From Eupeodes corollae (lineage: Eukaryota > Arthropoda > Insecta > Diptera > Syrphidae): a stretch of 64,000 bases of DNA. The notes beneath the pieces were generated by a model. That model was not told the DNA's origin and did no database searches. It saw only the letters and a list, made by a program, of their open reading frames with translations. Shown here in pieces: positions 1 through 10,231 of this stretch. Position 1 is the first letter of the stretch, and each line of letters opens with the position of its first letter. Position numbers and translations under genes: made by a program. Location: positions 128,582,238 through 128,646,237 of the forward strand of contig NC_079147.1 of NCBI RefSeq assembly GCF_945859685.1. The letters run 5' to 3'.

Positions 1-79
1 TAGATAAAGCTTGAAAGGTTTCGATTTTGCATGCACTTACTACTAAGCTTTTCAGAAAATAACAAATCAGGGTTGCCAA

Positions 80-343
80 TTGAGAAAAAAAAATGCATTT
101 TGGCCATGTTTTGCATCCATATACCTCTCTGTGCGCCATCAATTTCCAATAAGATTGGCATTTACAATGACTATCGATAAGTCTCATGGCCAAACGATAA
201 CTGTCTGCGTTTTACATTTGAGCACTTCATGTTTTTCACACGGACAATTATTCGTGGCGTGTTCTCGAGTGGGCAAACCATCCAGTTTGTTTGTATTGCC
301 GAAAGATGGGATCACCAAAAGTATTTTTCACTTTGTTCCATAA
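80..343 (+). pseudogene. Helitron Rep/helicase, C-terminal remnant
   Basis: The stretch encodes the end of a Helitron RepHel protein, the Pif1-type helicase half that unwinds DNA during rolling-circle transposition. Visible motifs are FPIRLAFTMTIDKSHGQT followed by FSHGQLFVACSRVGKPSSL, which correspond to the final conserved motifs of Pif1/SF1B helicases in insect Helitrons; the stop falls at the usual distance after the last motif. Upstream the related reading slips frame (HPYTSLCAINFQ lies in another frame), and the window edge removes everything before it. I see no convincing Helitron 3' hairpin with a CTRR end. It is a dead fragment and, because it reaches the window edge, its true length is unknown. 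Confidence 0.8.
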
Positions 344-699
344 AGAGATTGATATTGTTTTTTTTTTTATAGCATAGTCATAATTAGCGATATGTATATA
401 ATTTTAAAGAATTAATTTTAATAAATAAAACAAAATTGTTTGTTGATCCTTACACACTTACAATAAGTTATTTATTTCCATCAAAATAGTCTCTAGAAAT
501 GAATTATATGACAAAACAACGTTTTATTTATATATTTTTAAAAACACTCCATTCATCATGCACTGGAATGTGGAATTTTTTAGCCCAAATGGCATACGTA
601 AGAATTCATAATGTCCTGAAGGTGTTGAGAATTCTGTTTTCTCTATATCACTTGCATAGTTTTTGATTTAATGTAACACTTTGGCTAATTCTTAATTAG
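344..699. other. AT-rich, no gene seen
   Basis: Contains A/T homopolymers and short open frames only. I see no coding or structural signal between the Helitron tail and the Gypsy relic. Confidence 0.5.
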
Positions 700-1430
700 A
701 CAAATATTGACATCTTCCTAGCTTATCAAGTAATTCATCTATATTAGAAATCGGATGTTTAAACTCAATTGTTTTTTCTTGATCTTCTTATAATCTATTA
801 CGATTCAAATTTTTTTCTAATCAGAATTATCTTCCTTTTCTCAAATAGGAGATGGATAAGGTGAAATACTTTTTCTAATACTTTCATCTTTAAGCCTAGT
901 ACGCTGCTGATGCGAAACGAAATTTTTCGGTGGTCTCCAAATGTAGAGCGAAATTAAAACGAAAACCACAACGGAAAAATATTTGTGTAGAGTTCTGTCA
1001 GCTGTGGAAAACAAAAACACCGAAAGTCACGAGTAAACAATTTTCAATTTTGATTTGTAAACAATTTTTTCCAATAAATAAATTAAACGTCAAAATTTCG
1101 CAAGCAATTAATATACCGGGCAATTAAATTGAGAACGAAAAGAGTGGAGAATTGTACTAAAAAATCTAGTACAGCTATCCACTAAAATGACACATTTCGT
1201 TGTTCAGCAGCGTACTGAAAAACGAAAAGCACAGCGAAATTTTTCGTTTATGATTTCGTCATGTCATTTTTGTATGGGAAATTTCGTTTCGCATCAGCAG
1301 CGTACTAGGCTTTAAGCATTTATGATATTTGCCTGTTTATTTCTTTTTCGTGTCTTTTTGGGTATCTATATTCTATCAATTGTTTGTGTAGTGAAACTAA
1401 GTTTGTCTCCTTACTTATACAAGAGATCCT
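700..1430 (-). mobile_element. Ty3/Gypsy pol relic (start of reverse transcriptase), split by a MITE
   Basis: Read on the minus strand in shifting frames, this is the start of a Gypsy-type reverse transcriptase. 1320-1375 gives YRYPKRHEKEINRQIS, and 700-888 continues through a degraded SPYPSPIWVV-like block to HPISNIDELLDKLG-like residues. The two halves join across the MITE at 894-1310: removing it and one copy of TTTAA restores the run of Gypsy homology. Stops and frameshifts are frequent. The rest of pol and the LTRs are absent. The family resembles 17.6/297-type elements, as does the fragment at 46940-47680. Confidence 0.7.
894..1310. mobile_element. MITE with perfect 30-bp terminal inverted repeats
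   Basis: Bases 894-923 (beginning GCCTAGTACGCTGCTGATGC) are the exact reverse complement of 1281-1310. The element is 417 bp, has no coding capacity, and is flanked by TTTAA on both sides (889-893 and 1311-1315). A TTAA or TTTAA duplication suggests mobilisation by a piggyBac-type transposase, but no transposase is present here, so the superfamily is inferred. Subterminal motifs such as CGAAATTTTTCG recur near both ends. It sits inside the Gypsy relic, which confirms insertion into a pre-existing element. Confidence 0.9.
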
Positions 1431-1949
1431 TATTGTTATGAAGAAAAAATTCTAATTTTTTTTTTCCTCATTACTAAAATCCAATCATCTGGGTCTAGGT
1501 GTATGATTTTAATTATAATTGTTATACTGTCCATTTTGTATATATGATTTGGGTTGCCATTTATTTCCTTGTCTGAATGAATTGTGTGCTTTATTTTGGT
1601 TACTTTGTTGTTTTTTGTATCGTATTGTTTGTTATGTGTATTTTCATCGTTTATTACTATTCTCATATGCTTTGGCAATGAAAGTTTTTAATGCCATTTC
1701 AATGTTTCTGTGTATGTCCTGTTGTTGCCCATCTTGTACAAATTTGTGTATATAATTATAAAAGCTTTATACCGAGATACGTCACCCCGATATTGTGCGT
1801 TTCTTCGAGATTCATATAACTGTATGTAGGTATAATATTATTCACATTTGCAATACAAATTGGCAAATCTAGTTTACGTCCATCGAAGCATTGAATTCTT
1901 TCAATATACTGAAGCGGATTTTAAATTAAGGCTTTAATTACCTAGTTAT

Positions 1950-2043
1950 TGTGTTGTCTGTTGTCTGTTGTTGCTGTTGCTTTTGTTTCTGCTGTTGCTG
2001 CATTGCTATTTGTTGTTGTTGCTGCTGCGCTGTCGTTGTTGTG
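1950..2043. repeat. GTT/GCT trinucleotide-rich tract
   Basis: Imperfect runs of GTT and GCT (CAA/CAG on the other strand). They could encode a glutamine-rich stretch on the minus strand, but no long frame supports a gene. Confidence 0.7.
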
Positions 2044-2149
2044 CGTTCATATTTTGATATCTAAACGCGTCAAAATTGTTCAAACGGAATAATTTCTTTT
2101 AAAATTAAGATGACGCTTTTATTTGAAATTACATTAAATTGAAGAAAAG

Positions 2150-2365
2150 GTTGGTGAAACTTCCATATTTTGGCAAGAGCTGATGAGCAACACTATTGCT
2201 AATGTATATCGTTGCATATACAAATAGCACGAAGATATACCCATGAAAACAAAATTCAGCAGGATTGAAATCCTCACCTACTTAGATTTCACTCAAAGCC
2301 AAAACAGCTGGGCTGTTAGAAACAGAGTTGATTTATGCAGCTGTTAATCCAGGAATATTGCAATA
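2150..2365 (-). mobile_element. CR1-like LINE, 5' endonuclease fragment
   Basis: Base-level similarity to 12415-12640 in the same orientation: shared words include AAGAGCTGAT, AAAATTCAGCAGGAT and AATCCTCACCTACTT. In the longer copy this part encodes the start of the apurinic-like endonuclease (ALSEIQVGEDSDPAEFFI). Here it is a short, broken fragment. Confidence 0.65.
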
Positions 2366-2465
2366 ATCAGCTCTAAAATTAATAGCCATTGTAATAGAAC
2401 AAAAAAGAAAATAACAAAATAGAGAAAAATCCAGAAAAATAGACATATAAGATTATTAATTATGC

Positions 2466-2578
2466 GATAAAATATATAAAATAATATATAATAAATATAT
2501 AAATTATATATAATAAATATATAAAATAATATATAATAAATATATAAAATAATATATAATAAATATATAAAATAATAG
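2466..2578. repeat. AT-only minisatellite, about 23-bp unit
   Basis: Tandem copies of ATAAATATATAAAATAATATATA, about four to five units, the last ones nearly identical. It produces spurious Tyr/Ile-rich frames on the minus strand. Confidence 0.85.
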
Positions 2579-2649
2579 TGATATGCCTCTGTAGTGACGC
2601 TGAAATTGATCGGAACCCTAATAGTCAAAACAATAATGTAATATCAATC

Positions 2650-3640
2650 TTTAATTGAATGCCTTATGTTAGGTTAAAGTGGCTGTCCGTGATGAAACAG
2701 GACCAGTTAATGGCCAGTTTAATAGCCTATTGTGATACCACATGAATCTTTAGGCTTTCTTCTAAACTCAATGAAACCAGTTTGAGTCCCTTACGAAACA
2801 TGAGAGGTTGATAATGCTAATATGATTTAAATCGTTATAAAAGAATTCTCCCAGGTAATTCTTGCGTTTTTATTCTAGAGCGATAGGATGCCAGCATTTC
2901 CCAAACGTGGTAGAATGGGTTGTACTGTACCATTGCAGCCCAAAGTATTAGTCTGTCTAAGGCATTTTGTAAGAGTTCTTTTAAGGTGTTAAGATGCTTT
3001 CCTGAAGCCCTCCGCCTCCAGAATAGTAAGGATTTCATTCACCACTAGGTTCCAGACGAGAGGGGATAGAACACCACCTTGTGGTGTCCCTCTACTAACG
3101 AATTGTCTGACAGAAGAATTTCCCAGTTTTAAGTTGATTATTCTGCTAGTCAGCATTAAATGAATAAACTCCCTAAGCGAACTCTATCCATTTAGAGATG
3201 TTAGTGCAGATGTGTCCACGTTGTTAAAGTGATGTCAAGGAAAGCAACCATAATGAACTCAGAACTACCAGTAAAATTAGTATCCAGTAGCAAATTCAAC
3301 GATTTTTCACTTGAATTTGTCCAGAAGCCATTTGCATTTTTCAGTGAGCTTGGTATTGCTGGATTAAATGACAAATTTTCCCTAGCCTGCGGGCCTGAGA
3401 AGTTTCTTCTATCGTGCCACTAAAGGATCGCCAGGAAGATCGCTTAGATTTTCTTAGTGCCTTCTTATAAATTCTTAGTAAGAATCTTAGTGCGAGGCTA
3501 GTCTTGTGGCTTTGGCTCGGTTAAAGAGTCTCTATTGGGCGAGTCTGAGGCCCACTATTGTGGTTTCCTCTTTCCTCTTATGAGTATAGGTGGATGAACA
3601 ATTTCTAGCGATCTATTCATAGCGAAGGTGAGGTCCTTGA
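2650..3640 (-). mobile_element. LOA/R1-group LINE reverse transcriptase relic
   Basis: On the minus strand 3040-3300 reads VAFLDI followed by a frame break and then VSRGTPQGGVLSPLVWNL, the RT palm motif typical of the LOA/R1 group. Lower coordinates (2850-3030) carry LNTLKELLQNALDRLILWA, which in intact elements lies after the catalytic YADD. Between the two the YADD-containing segment is missing, so an internal deletion has removed the active site. Multiple stops confirm a dead copy. The sequence from 2650 to 2830 and from 3450 to 3640 is assigned by continuity only. Confidence 0.65.
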
Positions 3641-3732
3641 CTTTGATGTAGATGTTTTTTTCTTGAATTTCTTTTGTTGGACGACATTTTCTAATTATTG
3701 AAAATATGTACCTATTTTGTTTTAATATTTTT

Positions 3733-4895
3733 TAACTTCCCATAGGAAGTTATTGTAATGGGTCCGATTTGTCAAATTGAAAATTTTGACATTTCTCGAC
3801 GTTTTAAGGTCCCTGGAATCGAAATAAAAGGTTTTTAGAAAGATGTATGTGCGTGCGTGTGTACGTATGTACGTATGTACATACGTTCGTACGTCCGTAC
3901 TTTCGCTACGTTTTTTTCGTCGTCCATAGCTCAAGAACTAGATATCGATTTCAAATAAATGTTGTTATACAGATAATAAGGAAGAAAGATGCAGAAAGCG
4001 CTCTCAAGGAAATTACGTGGGTGGTTTTTTTACCATAGCAGTTTGAAAAAAAGGTGAACATTTTGCTTAACTCTAAATATCTCATGAAACAAAAACGCTA
4101 GAGAAATGAATTAAATTTCATACAATATATTGTAACGTGATATCAGAGAAGTATATTTGTTGAAAAATATCCATTTAACGGTTTTTTTATAAATAAAAAA
4201 AAAATGAAAAATAACTTTTCAAAAACTTTAAATTTAGGTTTCAAACTTATTTTATCTTATAAGAAATATTGTATTCAACATTCTGAAAAAAAGTTGGTAA
4301 AAATTGATTTTCGACTCAAATATCTTTTCAAAACTTTGAGATATTGGCTTTAATCTACTTTTATCTTTCAAAAAATATTGTTGTCAACATTTAGTAAAAT
4401 TTTGAAAAAAATCGAATTGACAGTTTTTGTACAAAAAATTAAAAACCTAAAAAAAATTTAATAAAAGTTGGTAAAAATTTACTTTCGACTCAAATATCTT
4501 TTCAAAAATTTGAAATATTGGCTTCAAACTAATTTTATCTTATAAGGAATATTATTTTCAACATTCGATAAAATTTTGAAAAAAATCGAATTGACAGTTT
4601 TTTTTACAAACAATAAAACTCTAAAAAAAAATAATAATACTAAAACTTGGTAAAAATTTACTTTCGACTCAAATAGCTTTTCAAAAATTAAAAATATTGG
4701 CTTGAAACTTATTTTATTTCACAGAAAATATTGTTTTCGATAATCAGTAATTTTTATATAAAAATCCAACAGTCGGTTTTTTCATAAAAAATAAAATCTA
4801 CAAAAAATAGTAAGCAAATTTGGTAAGAATTGATACGAGATACGATGTAAACAAACTTTTAAGCAAGACAAATCGACCGACGGTATGGGAAGTTA
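3733..4895. repeat. 1.16-kb repeat with short inverted ends and an internal tandem array
   Basis: TAACTTCCCATA at 3733-3744 is the perfect inverted complement of TATGGGAAGTTA at 4884-4895. Inside, a simple-sequence block is followed by four tandem units marked by TTGGTAA at 4293, 4468, 4647 and 4819 (spacing 175, 179 and 172 bp). Units share TTCGACTCAAATA and a poly-A/T-rich body. No open frame resembles a protein. It looks like a non-autonomous DNA element or satellite-bearing repeat. The superfamily is unknown. Confidence 0.6.
3843..3903. repeat. (GTAC/GTGC)n simple repeat
   Basis: Alternating GTRC-type tetranucleotides (GTACGTATGTACGTATGTAC and variants) at the left side of the 1.16-kb repeat. 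The Cys/Val- and Thr/Arg-rich frames here on both strands are products of the repeat. Confidence 0.8.
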
Positions 4896-4929
4896 TCAGT
4901 GTGGGTCGCATCCCAGCCTCTTTTTTGAG

Positions 4930-6405
4930 AATTTTTCCGTGGCAAGTGGTTATTTTAACGTACATACAGATGTATTACACAATATTCAATTAAATAACGA
5001 TCCCACCATGCAAAGTGACAGCGAAATTCCATCAAGTAGCTAGGTGTATTACATACGCGTTGAAAAAAAGGACATACAAATCTACATAGCTACCTTCCTT
5101 TTTTATTTGACTTCTGCCTTTTCCTTTATCTAAGGAAAGCAGATGAACATGAACAAAATCACAAAAAAAAATCAATACCGAGGAGTGATAGTACGCAAAA
5201 AAAAATCAAGAAAACAAAATATATGACAGCGAATTCACGATACTTACAATACCTATTTACCCTTTTTTATACCTACACTACAATGTGCAGCCACAAAACT
5301 TGCCGAAAGTTGAACCAAAATCAAATTCTGCCTGACCTTACATCATACCACATACTAGAAATAAAAAATATTTCTAAGAAAAGTTTTTTTTTATATTTTC
5401 TGTTATTGGACACCGCAAGCAAAACAAAAAATAAAAACTAAATGTATCATGGATACCAACAACAACAAAAAAAAAATCTGAGAGAGAATGGGCTGGCGAA
5501 ATTCTTTTGCAAAGAATTCTCTTCCTAAGCGCTGATATTGCAGTGGCATTCTTGGGAACTGGAAACTTCATTGTGTGCGTTTACAAAGAAATTTGTTGTT
5601 AAAAATGCAAAATAGACCTCTTTTATTAAAATTAAATTAAATAAATAGTGGACGCAAGAACTTTTTACTTTTTTAAATAGAATAAACAAAATGTCAAAAA
5701 AAAAAATATTTTGGAATTGCACCACAAATGTTGTTATATTGAAATGCATTTTTAATTATGTTGCGACAAATATTTTTTTTTTCAAAGTCGCAAGTATGAG
5801 TAATATATGGTCCTTTTTTTTTAAAAAGTTAAAACTAAAAAAAAATCAGTTCGCCCCATGAATTCGCAAAAAAAAAAATCGGAAAAAAAAGAATGCATTT
5901 TGGATTTTTTGTCTAAAAAAGTAACTATAACTATTTTAAAAAAATTAAAACCAAATATCTGCACATATCTTTAGAATTTGAAAAAAGTTGAATTGACTTA
6001 GCTGGTTTTTATACTTTGGAAGTTTTATCAAACATTGCACCTATTACACAGTGCAAATTTGCCCTATTTGTCATAGTTTTCTATAATTTTTCTTGGAATA
6101 AATAAATAAATTGAAAAAAAAATCGGTGCTATTTATAAAAATTTATTGTTTTTTGGAAAAAAATATAAAAAAATAAAAAATTGTATTTAACACACTGCCC
6201 AATTGCTTTTCGCAAGTAACTACCTGAATTTAATGATTTTTTAGTGATTCTGCTGCTGTTAAAGAACAAACATTTTTTTTAAATTTTGTATTCCTTTATA
6301 AATATTTAGCCCAATATATTTTCAATCAAAACCCGTTTATTTCGTTTAAGTATTTGAAAAATGTGAATGCTACAAAGCTAAGCGCAAAGCACCAATCAAT
6401 TTTGT
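4930..6405. other. AT-rich stretch, no gene seen
   Basis: Dominated by A and T runs. Short frames on both strands are Lys/Phe/Asn-rich with no recognisable motif. I find no splice-bounded exon or element ends here. Confidence 0.5.
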
Positions 6406-6615
6406 TGCATGAGGCATGCCCTTAAGAGAATCGGCGAATTCACCGCTCTCTATTGAAGACCATTTTTAATTGAGAATGTTGTGGTAGAAGTGAAACTGCC
6501 ACTTTTGACAACAAACTTTCTACCGTTAAGCATATCATAAAGTATATACAACAATGGCTTTCTTATGTCAAGCCTGCTTAGTTTTAGATAAAGACCCTCT
6601 AACGGTATCAAAGGC

Positions 6616-7122
6616 CTATTCCAAATCAACCAGAACAGCACCTGTACATTGTTGTTTTGATTTATTCCATTGGATATCAGAAATGAGTTTAGACGCAGCA
6701 TGAATTGTGTCATGACTAGCCTTGAACCCGAACTGTTTATCCGGAGTTATTTTGTTGTCTGCAGCCCACTTAGTCAGTCCTGTTAGTTGCCCTTGAATGC
6801 TCAACAACAAGGCTACAATGTCAGGCTGCACCTCTAGTGCCTTAGGCACAGGGGCCTTGGGGGCAACCGTTGGTGGAGCGTGTCTCGTGTTCCCATTCCC
6901 TGACACAATTTGGTCGTAAGAGAATTTGGGATCCACGAATTTTTGTGTTGGAGCCTGACGAACTTTTTGACTTCTTTCGGCTTTTTGTCTGACCTGTTTT
7001 TGTTTTATTTGTTGGACCTTTGGGCAACCCCTATAGTTAGCAGGGTGCCCTTGGTTTCCACAAAGGACAGAATTGAGCTGGGTCAAATTATATATTATTG
7101 CAGTTGGCTTTGGCATGGCCAA
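6616..7122 (-). pseudogene. Chimeric frame: ORF1 knuckle fused to RT
   Basis: A 168-codon open frame created by the internal deletion. Its first half is the C-terminal ORF1 zinc-knuckle and Lys/Gln-rich tail (CGNQGHPANYRGCPK), and its second half is RT palm-region sequence (DKQFGFKASHDTIHAASKL). It lacks an endonuclease and RT catalytic aspartates. It stays open across the junction, probably by chance. I see no evidence that it is expressed. Confidence 0.6.
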
Positions 7123-7783
7123 ACCTCTGGCGCTTCGTACATTGTAGAATGTCGTCGTGCCTTTTTAATGTGTCCCAGCGTGCAGCTTGATAATCGAAGG
7201 ATTTGATTTTCTTGAAACTATTAAGACTGCTTTGAGGCGATAATGTTACCAGGAACATTGGCAGCCTATAACCCCCTCGCCTGGACTTCACCGTAGTGAA
7301 AGGCTTGACCCCGATAAAATCGAGATCGTCCGTGGCTTTTTGACGGAGCTCAGCTAAGAGCACCTCCAGTTCCTTGCAGGAACTTATGCCATTCAGAAGG
7401 ACCGTTTTGAATTTTTCGCTCTTAGGCGTGTAGCTGAAGAACTCAGCGGTGGCCTTTTTGAGCACGCCTTTAAGTAAATTGTATTCGGCCAGTGAGAAGC
7501 ACTGTACCGAATACCGCTTTTCTTTTTCATTCAGAATATTTATAACAAAATTGCCATTAGTGGCCGACTGACATACCTGTTTGAAGTCCTGCAGGTCAAC
7601 CCGGTAGGTCCTAATTGGTGGCACCTTCTCCTTCTTGGGCTGTGGTTGTTTCTGGTGTTGCTGCTGCTTCTGCTTCTGCTGCTGTTTCTACTGCTGCTGT
7701 TTCTGCTGCTCCTGCTGCCTTGGTTGTAGCTGTTGTTTTTGCTGCGGTTTGACCTTAGCCGAAGTCGATGGGCCCTCAGCCAT
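7088..7783 (-). pseudogene. Jockey-like ORF1 (Gag-like nucleic-acid chaperone)
   Basis: ORF1 proteins of Jockey-clade LINEs coat the RNA and help target-primed reverse transcription. Reading starts at an ATG (7783-7781, MAEGPSTSAKV), runs through a glutamine/lysine-rich segment, then a PRE_C2HC-type domain (SYTPKSEKFKTVLLNGI and LPMFLVTL) and a zinc knuckle written CTKRQRFGHAKANC. A second knuckle (CGNQGHPANYRGC) follows in another frame at about 7030-7065. Lesions: one stop in the Gln run (minus-strand TAG at 7690-7688), a stop at 7088 and a frameshift. The first Cys of the first knuckle is in a shifted context. Assignment to the Jockey clade rests on the domain order. Confidence 0.75.
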
Positions 7784-8339
7784 TGGGCCTGTCACTGTCC
7801 TGTCGGCGCGCCTCTTGTTTAAGCTTTAGTGCACTGAGGAGTAGCTCTATTTTCTCCTTGAGCTTATTGAGGCTTTGCTCGAACTGGCTGATAGCTGCCT
7901 GTTTGGTTTGCAGACTCGGCGTAGTCAAATCCTTTGGTCCACCGATCACTTGAATAAATAGTGGCGTATTGCCTATTTAAGCACCGTTGAAAATACGGGT
8001 TCACACTATAGAAGTTTTATCCACATTGCTTGATCGATGAATTTGATTTTGTTATCAAATCAAAAATATAACAAATAAATTTAATTCAGTTTTCATTGGA
8101 GCAGACATTTATTTAAGGAGTTGGTTTTGATATTCTCACGTTTTTTGAAATGAAAATTGAGTTTTCGTTTGTTATTGGATTTCGTTTACGATGTCTGTTT
8201 AAAAAAATTGTTCTTTATGTATGTACATACACATATTCGTGTTGCTCTGAAAATCTTTCCCTAAAATACCATACAATATATTTAATTTAAATGATAGAAA
8301 GGATTTTATTAAAAGTGGCAAGAAATAGTGTGTACAGTA

Positions 8340-9350
8340 GACTCAGCCACAAGATTATCGCCGATAAGAAAATTTCGACAATATTGCTAAATGTTTAGTA
8401 TTTTTAAATATCCACATGCACTAAATGTCAAAACGGGCGTCTTGTCTTTTACCAGCAGATTTATCTGCACTTGTAGATGGTCATGTTGTCCATGGAAATA
8501 TTGATTACTTTAGATTGAATATTATTTTTCGAAATAATTTAAATAGATGTTATGTCTATTTTTGCAGAGCCAATAGTACCGCTAATATATATAATGTCCT
8601 CCCACTCCATCAACAAAATCCGAAACTTTACTTCAACCTTCACCAAAATTCCGAACAAAGAGAAAACGGTATTATTCTGGGTTCAAGAAAACTCTAGAAT
8701 CAAAGGGAATGATCTTGCTGACTGTGCAGCAAAAAGAGCCTCGGAACAATTTGACATTTTAGCTGTTGATACAACGATAAAAGATCATCTGAATGCTATT
8801 AACACCTACTGGATAAAATAATAATAAAAGATTGCATGATAGGATTAGTATTCATCCTACGAAAACGATAGTCAAGATGAACAAATGTTTCCTCCGTCTT
8901 CGCCATGGCCACACACAAACTACACTTAGCTATTTTCTTAAAAAGGAAATCAGTCCAAGGTGCCATTTATGCCAATTCAGTCGTATTTTAACCACAAGAA
9001 ACCTACCAACAGAATGCGTTAAAGTTAACGATTTATGTACTGTTTTACAAAAAAAATAACTGACCTTCTGGCGACAATTTAAATGGACACATAAAAAATG
9101 TCTATTAAACTTTAATTTTACTTAAAGTAGAATCTAACATTTAATTAAACTAGAATGAACTAAAACCCGTCGGGGGTTGGGACTTCTACGACGTTCTGCT
9201 AGTCGTAGTAGTCCCAATAAGTATTTTTATTTTCTAATTTATTTTTAAAACTTCCAGCCGTAAGTCCCTGGTGGCAAGTGCAGTAATTGATTAAATTATA
9301 ATGTACATTTATTTATATTGTAATAAATAATAATAATAATTTAAAAGAAA
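8340..9350 (+). mobile_element. I-clade LINE 3' end (RNase H, zinc region, TAA tail)
   Basis: 8640-8760 encodes the end of an RNase H domain (VLFWVQENSRIKGNDLADCA, matching the usual W-P/H-GI-GNE-AD block). 8880-9000 encodes LRLRHGHTQTTLSYFL followed by CHLCQ, the conserved region after RNase H in I-type LINEs. A 3' UTR follows and ends in AATAAATAATAATAATAAT at 9323-9342, the TAA-repeat tail typical of the I clade. Stops and frameshifts interrupt both parts. It is a 5'-truncated dead copy lying just upstream of host exon 1. Confidence 0.75.
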
Positions 9351-9399
9351 TAAGAATATAAAGTATTAATAATATTAATATCACTCTTTTCTTTAATAG

Positions 9400-9668
9400 G
9401 AAATGATCTGCGGTTGGAAGAAAAAAAACACACATAGTGATCATAAAAAGTGTATTACCAAAGAATCAAATCGTCAATCATTACATCTAATTGATACATC
9501 ATCTTCATCAAAGTTTGATTTTTTCAAAAATGAAACTGGAACTAAGTCACTTCAGGATTTGCAGATTGATGTTGATGCACTTATAGAATTTCGAAACGTA
9601 GTTATTGAAAAATTTCCAGACTTAAAATCAAAAATGATGTCCATGGGTGCAGCAGTTCTATCAAAAAA
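9400..9668 (+). CDS. Host gene, exon 1 of those found (possible start exon)
   Basis: Acceptor TTTTCTTTAATAG|GAAATG and donor AAAAAA|GTAAGA bound an open segment that ends with two nucleotides of a codon. An ATG at 9403, three bases after the acceptor, may be the true start (an untranslated first exon would lie upstream), but the frame is also open at the exon edge, so an upstream coding exon is possible. The peptide is Lys/Ser/Asp-rich, with a leucine- and acid-containing helix-like part (LQDLQIDVDALIEFRNVVIE) at about residues 50-70. I do not recognise the family. It joins in phase with 10729-10920 or, since that exon is 192 nt, directly with 43567-43831. Confidence 0.6.
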
Positions 9669-9672
9669 GTAA

Positions 9673-9998
9673 GATAGTTGTTTCATTACATTAAAGCTTT
9701 TAGGTTCAGTGCTCTTCATCCATTTTTTGTTTCTTATTGCGTCCTTCTATTATCAAACAATTGCATTTATTAGAAAGACTATTATGTTTTCAACAAGAAA
9801 AAAAACAAACAATTTGTAGGTGAGTAAGAGTCAATGGAAATTTTTCTTTTTCTTGCCTATGCTGTAATTAAAAGTGCAGTTTTTCTTCTTTACATGATTA
9901 GACACCTTTAATAAAATCGTTTAATTGAAATTTTTTTAAATACATTTTGTATAACCACCACGTTTTGTTATAATTTACATCATAAATTCTATTTTTAG
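9673..9998. other. Intron sequence, nothing recognised
   Basis: AT-rich intron between exon 1 and the Tc1 fragment; no element ends or coding similarity seen. Confidence 0.4.
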
Positions 9999-9999
9999 G

Positions 10000-10175
10000 T
10001 GAATCACATTTTTTTTAATAATTTAAGGGAATCGTCTTCAAGGCTTCGTTTATTGCAAAAATTAGGTCTCATACTGCCTACCTTCATAAACCTTACGCGT
10101 GATATTTTCAACAATTTTGAGGTCAGGAGAATAAGGTGGCCACGACAACGATTCCACATTTTCTTTGTTTTTTTT
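10000..10175 (-). mobile_element. Tc1-like transposase fragment
   Basis: The minus strand reads VAWPPYSPDLKIVENITRKV, the WPxxSPDLNPIEN block holding the last catalytic acidic residue of Tc1/mariner transposases, followed by VYEGRQYET. It is short, with stops after it. No inverted repeats were found around it. It sits in the intron between exons 1 and 2, next to the 3' end of the CR1-like LINE. Confidence 0.65.
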
Positions 10176-10231
10176 TTTATAATAAACACACACTCAAGGG
10201 AATATTCATACCCTTATTATGCAGAGGCGCA

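Larger units (their letters stand above)
6425..7990 (-). mobile_element. Jockey-like LINE copy 1, internally deleted
   Basis: Minus-strand copy of the Jockey-like family that also occurs at 13625, 20941, 28346, 35700, 45600 and 48783. It keeps ORF1 from 7783 down to about 6790 and then jumps directly into the reverse transcriptase (KQFGFKASHDTIHAA, 6700s). The whole endonuclease and the ORF2 linker are missing. The RT runs on to about 6450 with a frameshift and is truncated before the catalytic YADD. The junction lies near 6785. Confidence 0.8.

Noticed and set aside
1436..1755. Opposed 80- and 78-codon frames as small genes
   Set aside because: Low-complexity, mutually antisense and without motif or splice context.
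2344..2628. 94-codon minus-strand Tyr/Ile-rich frame resembling a membrane protein
   Set aside because: Mostly a translation of the AT minisatellite at 2466-2578.
3722..4038. Short frames over the GTAC-rich block
   Set aside because: Composition is fully explained by the tetranucleotide repeat.
7635..7953. Cysteine-rich plus-strand open frames
   Set aside because: Antisense of the Gln-rich N-terminus and 5' part of the Jockey-like ORF1; the minus-strand reading has the meaningful domains.
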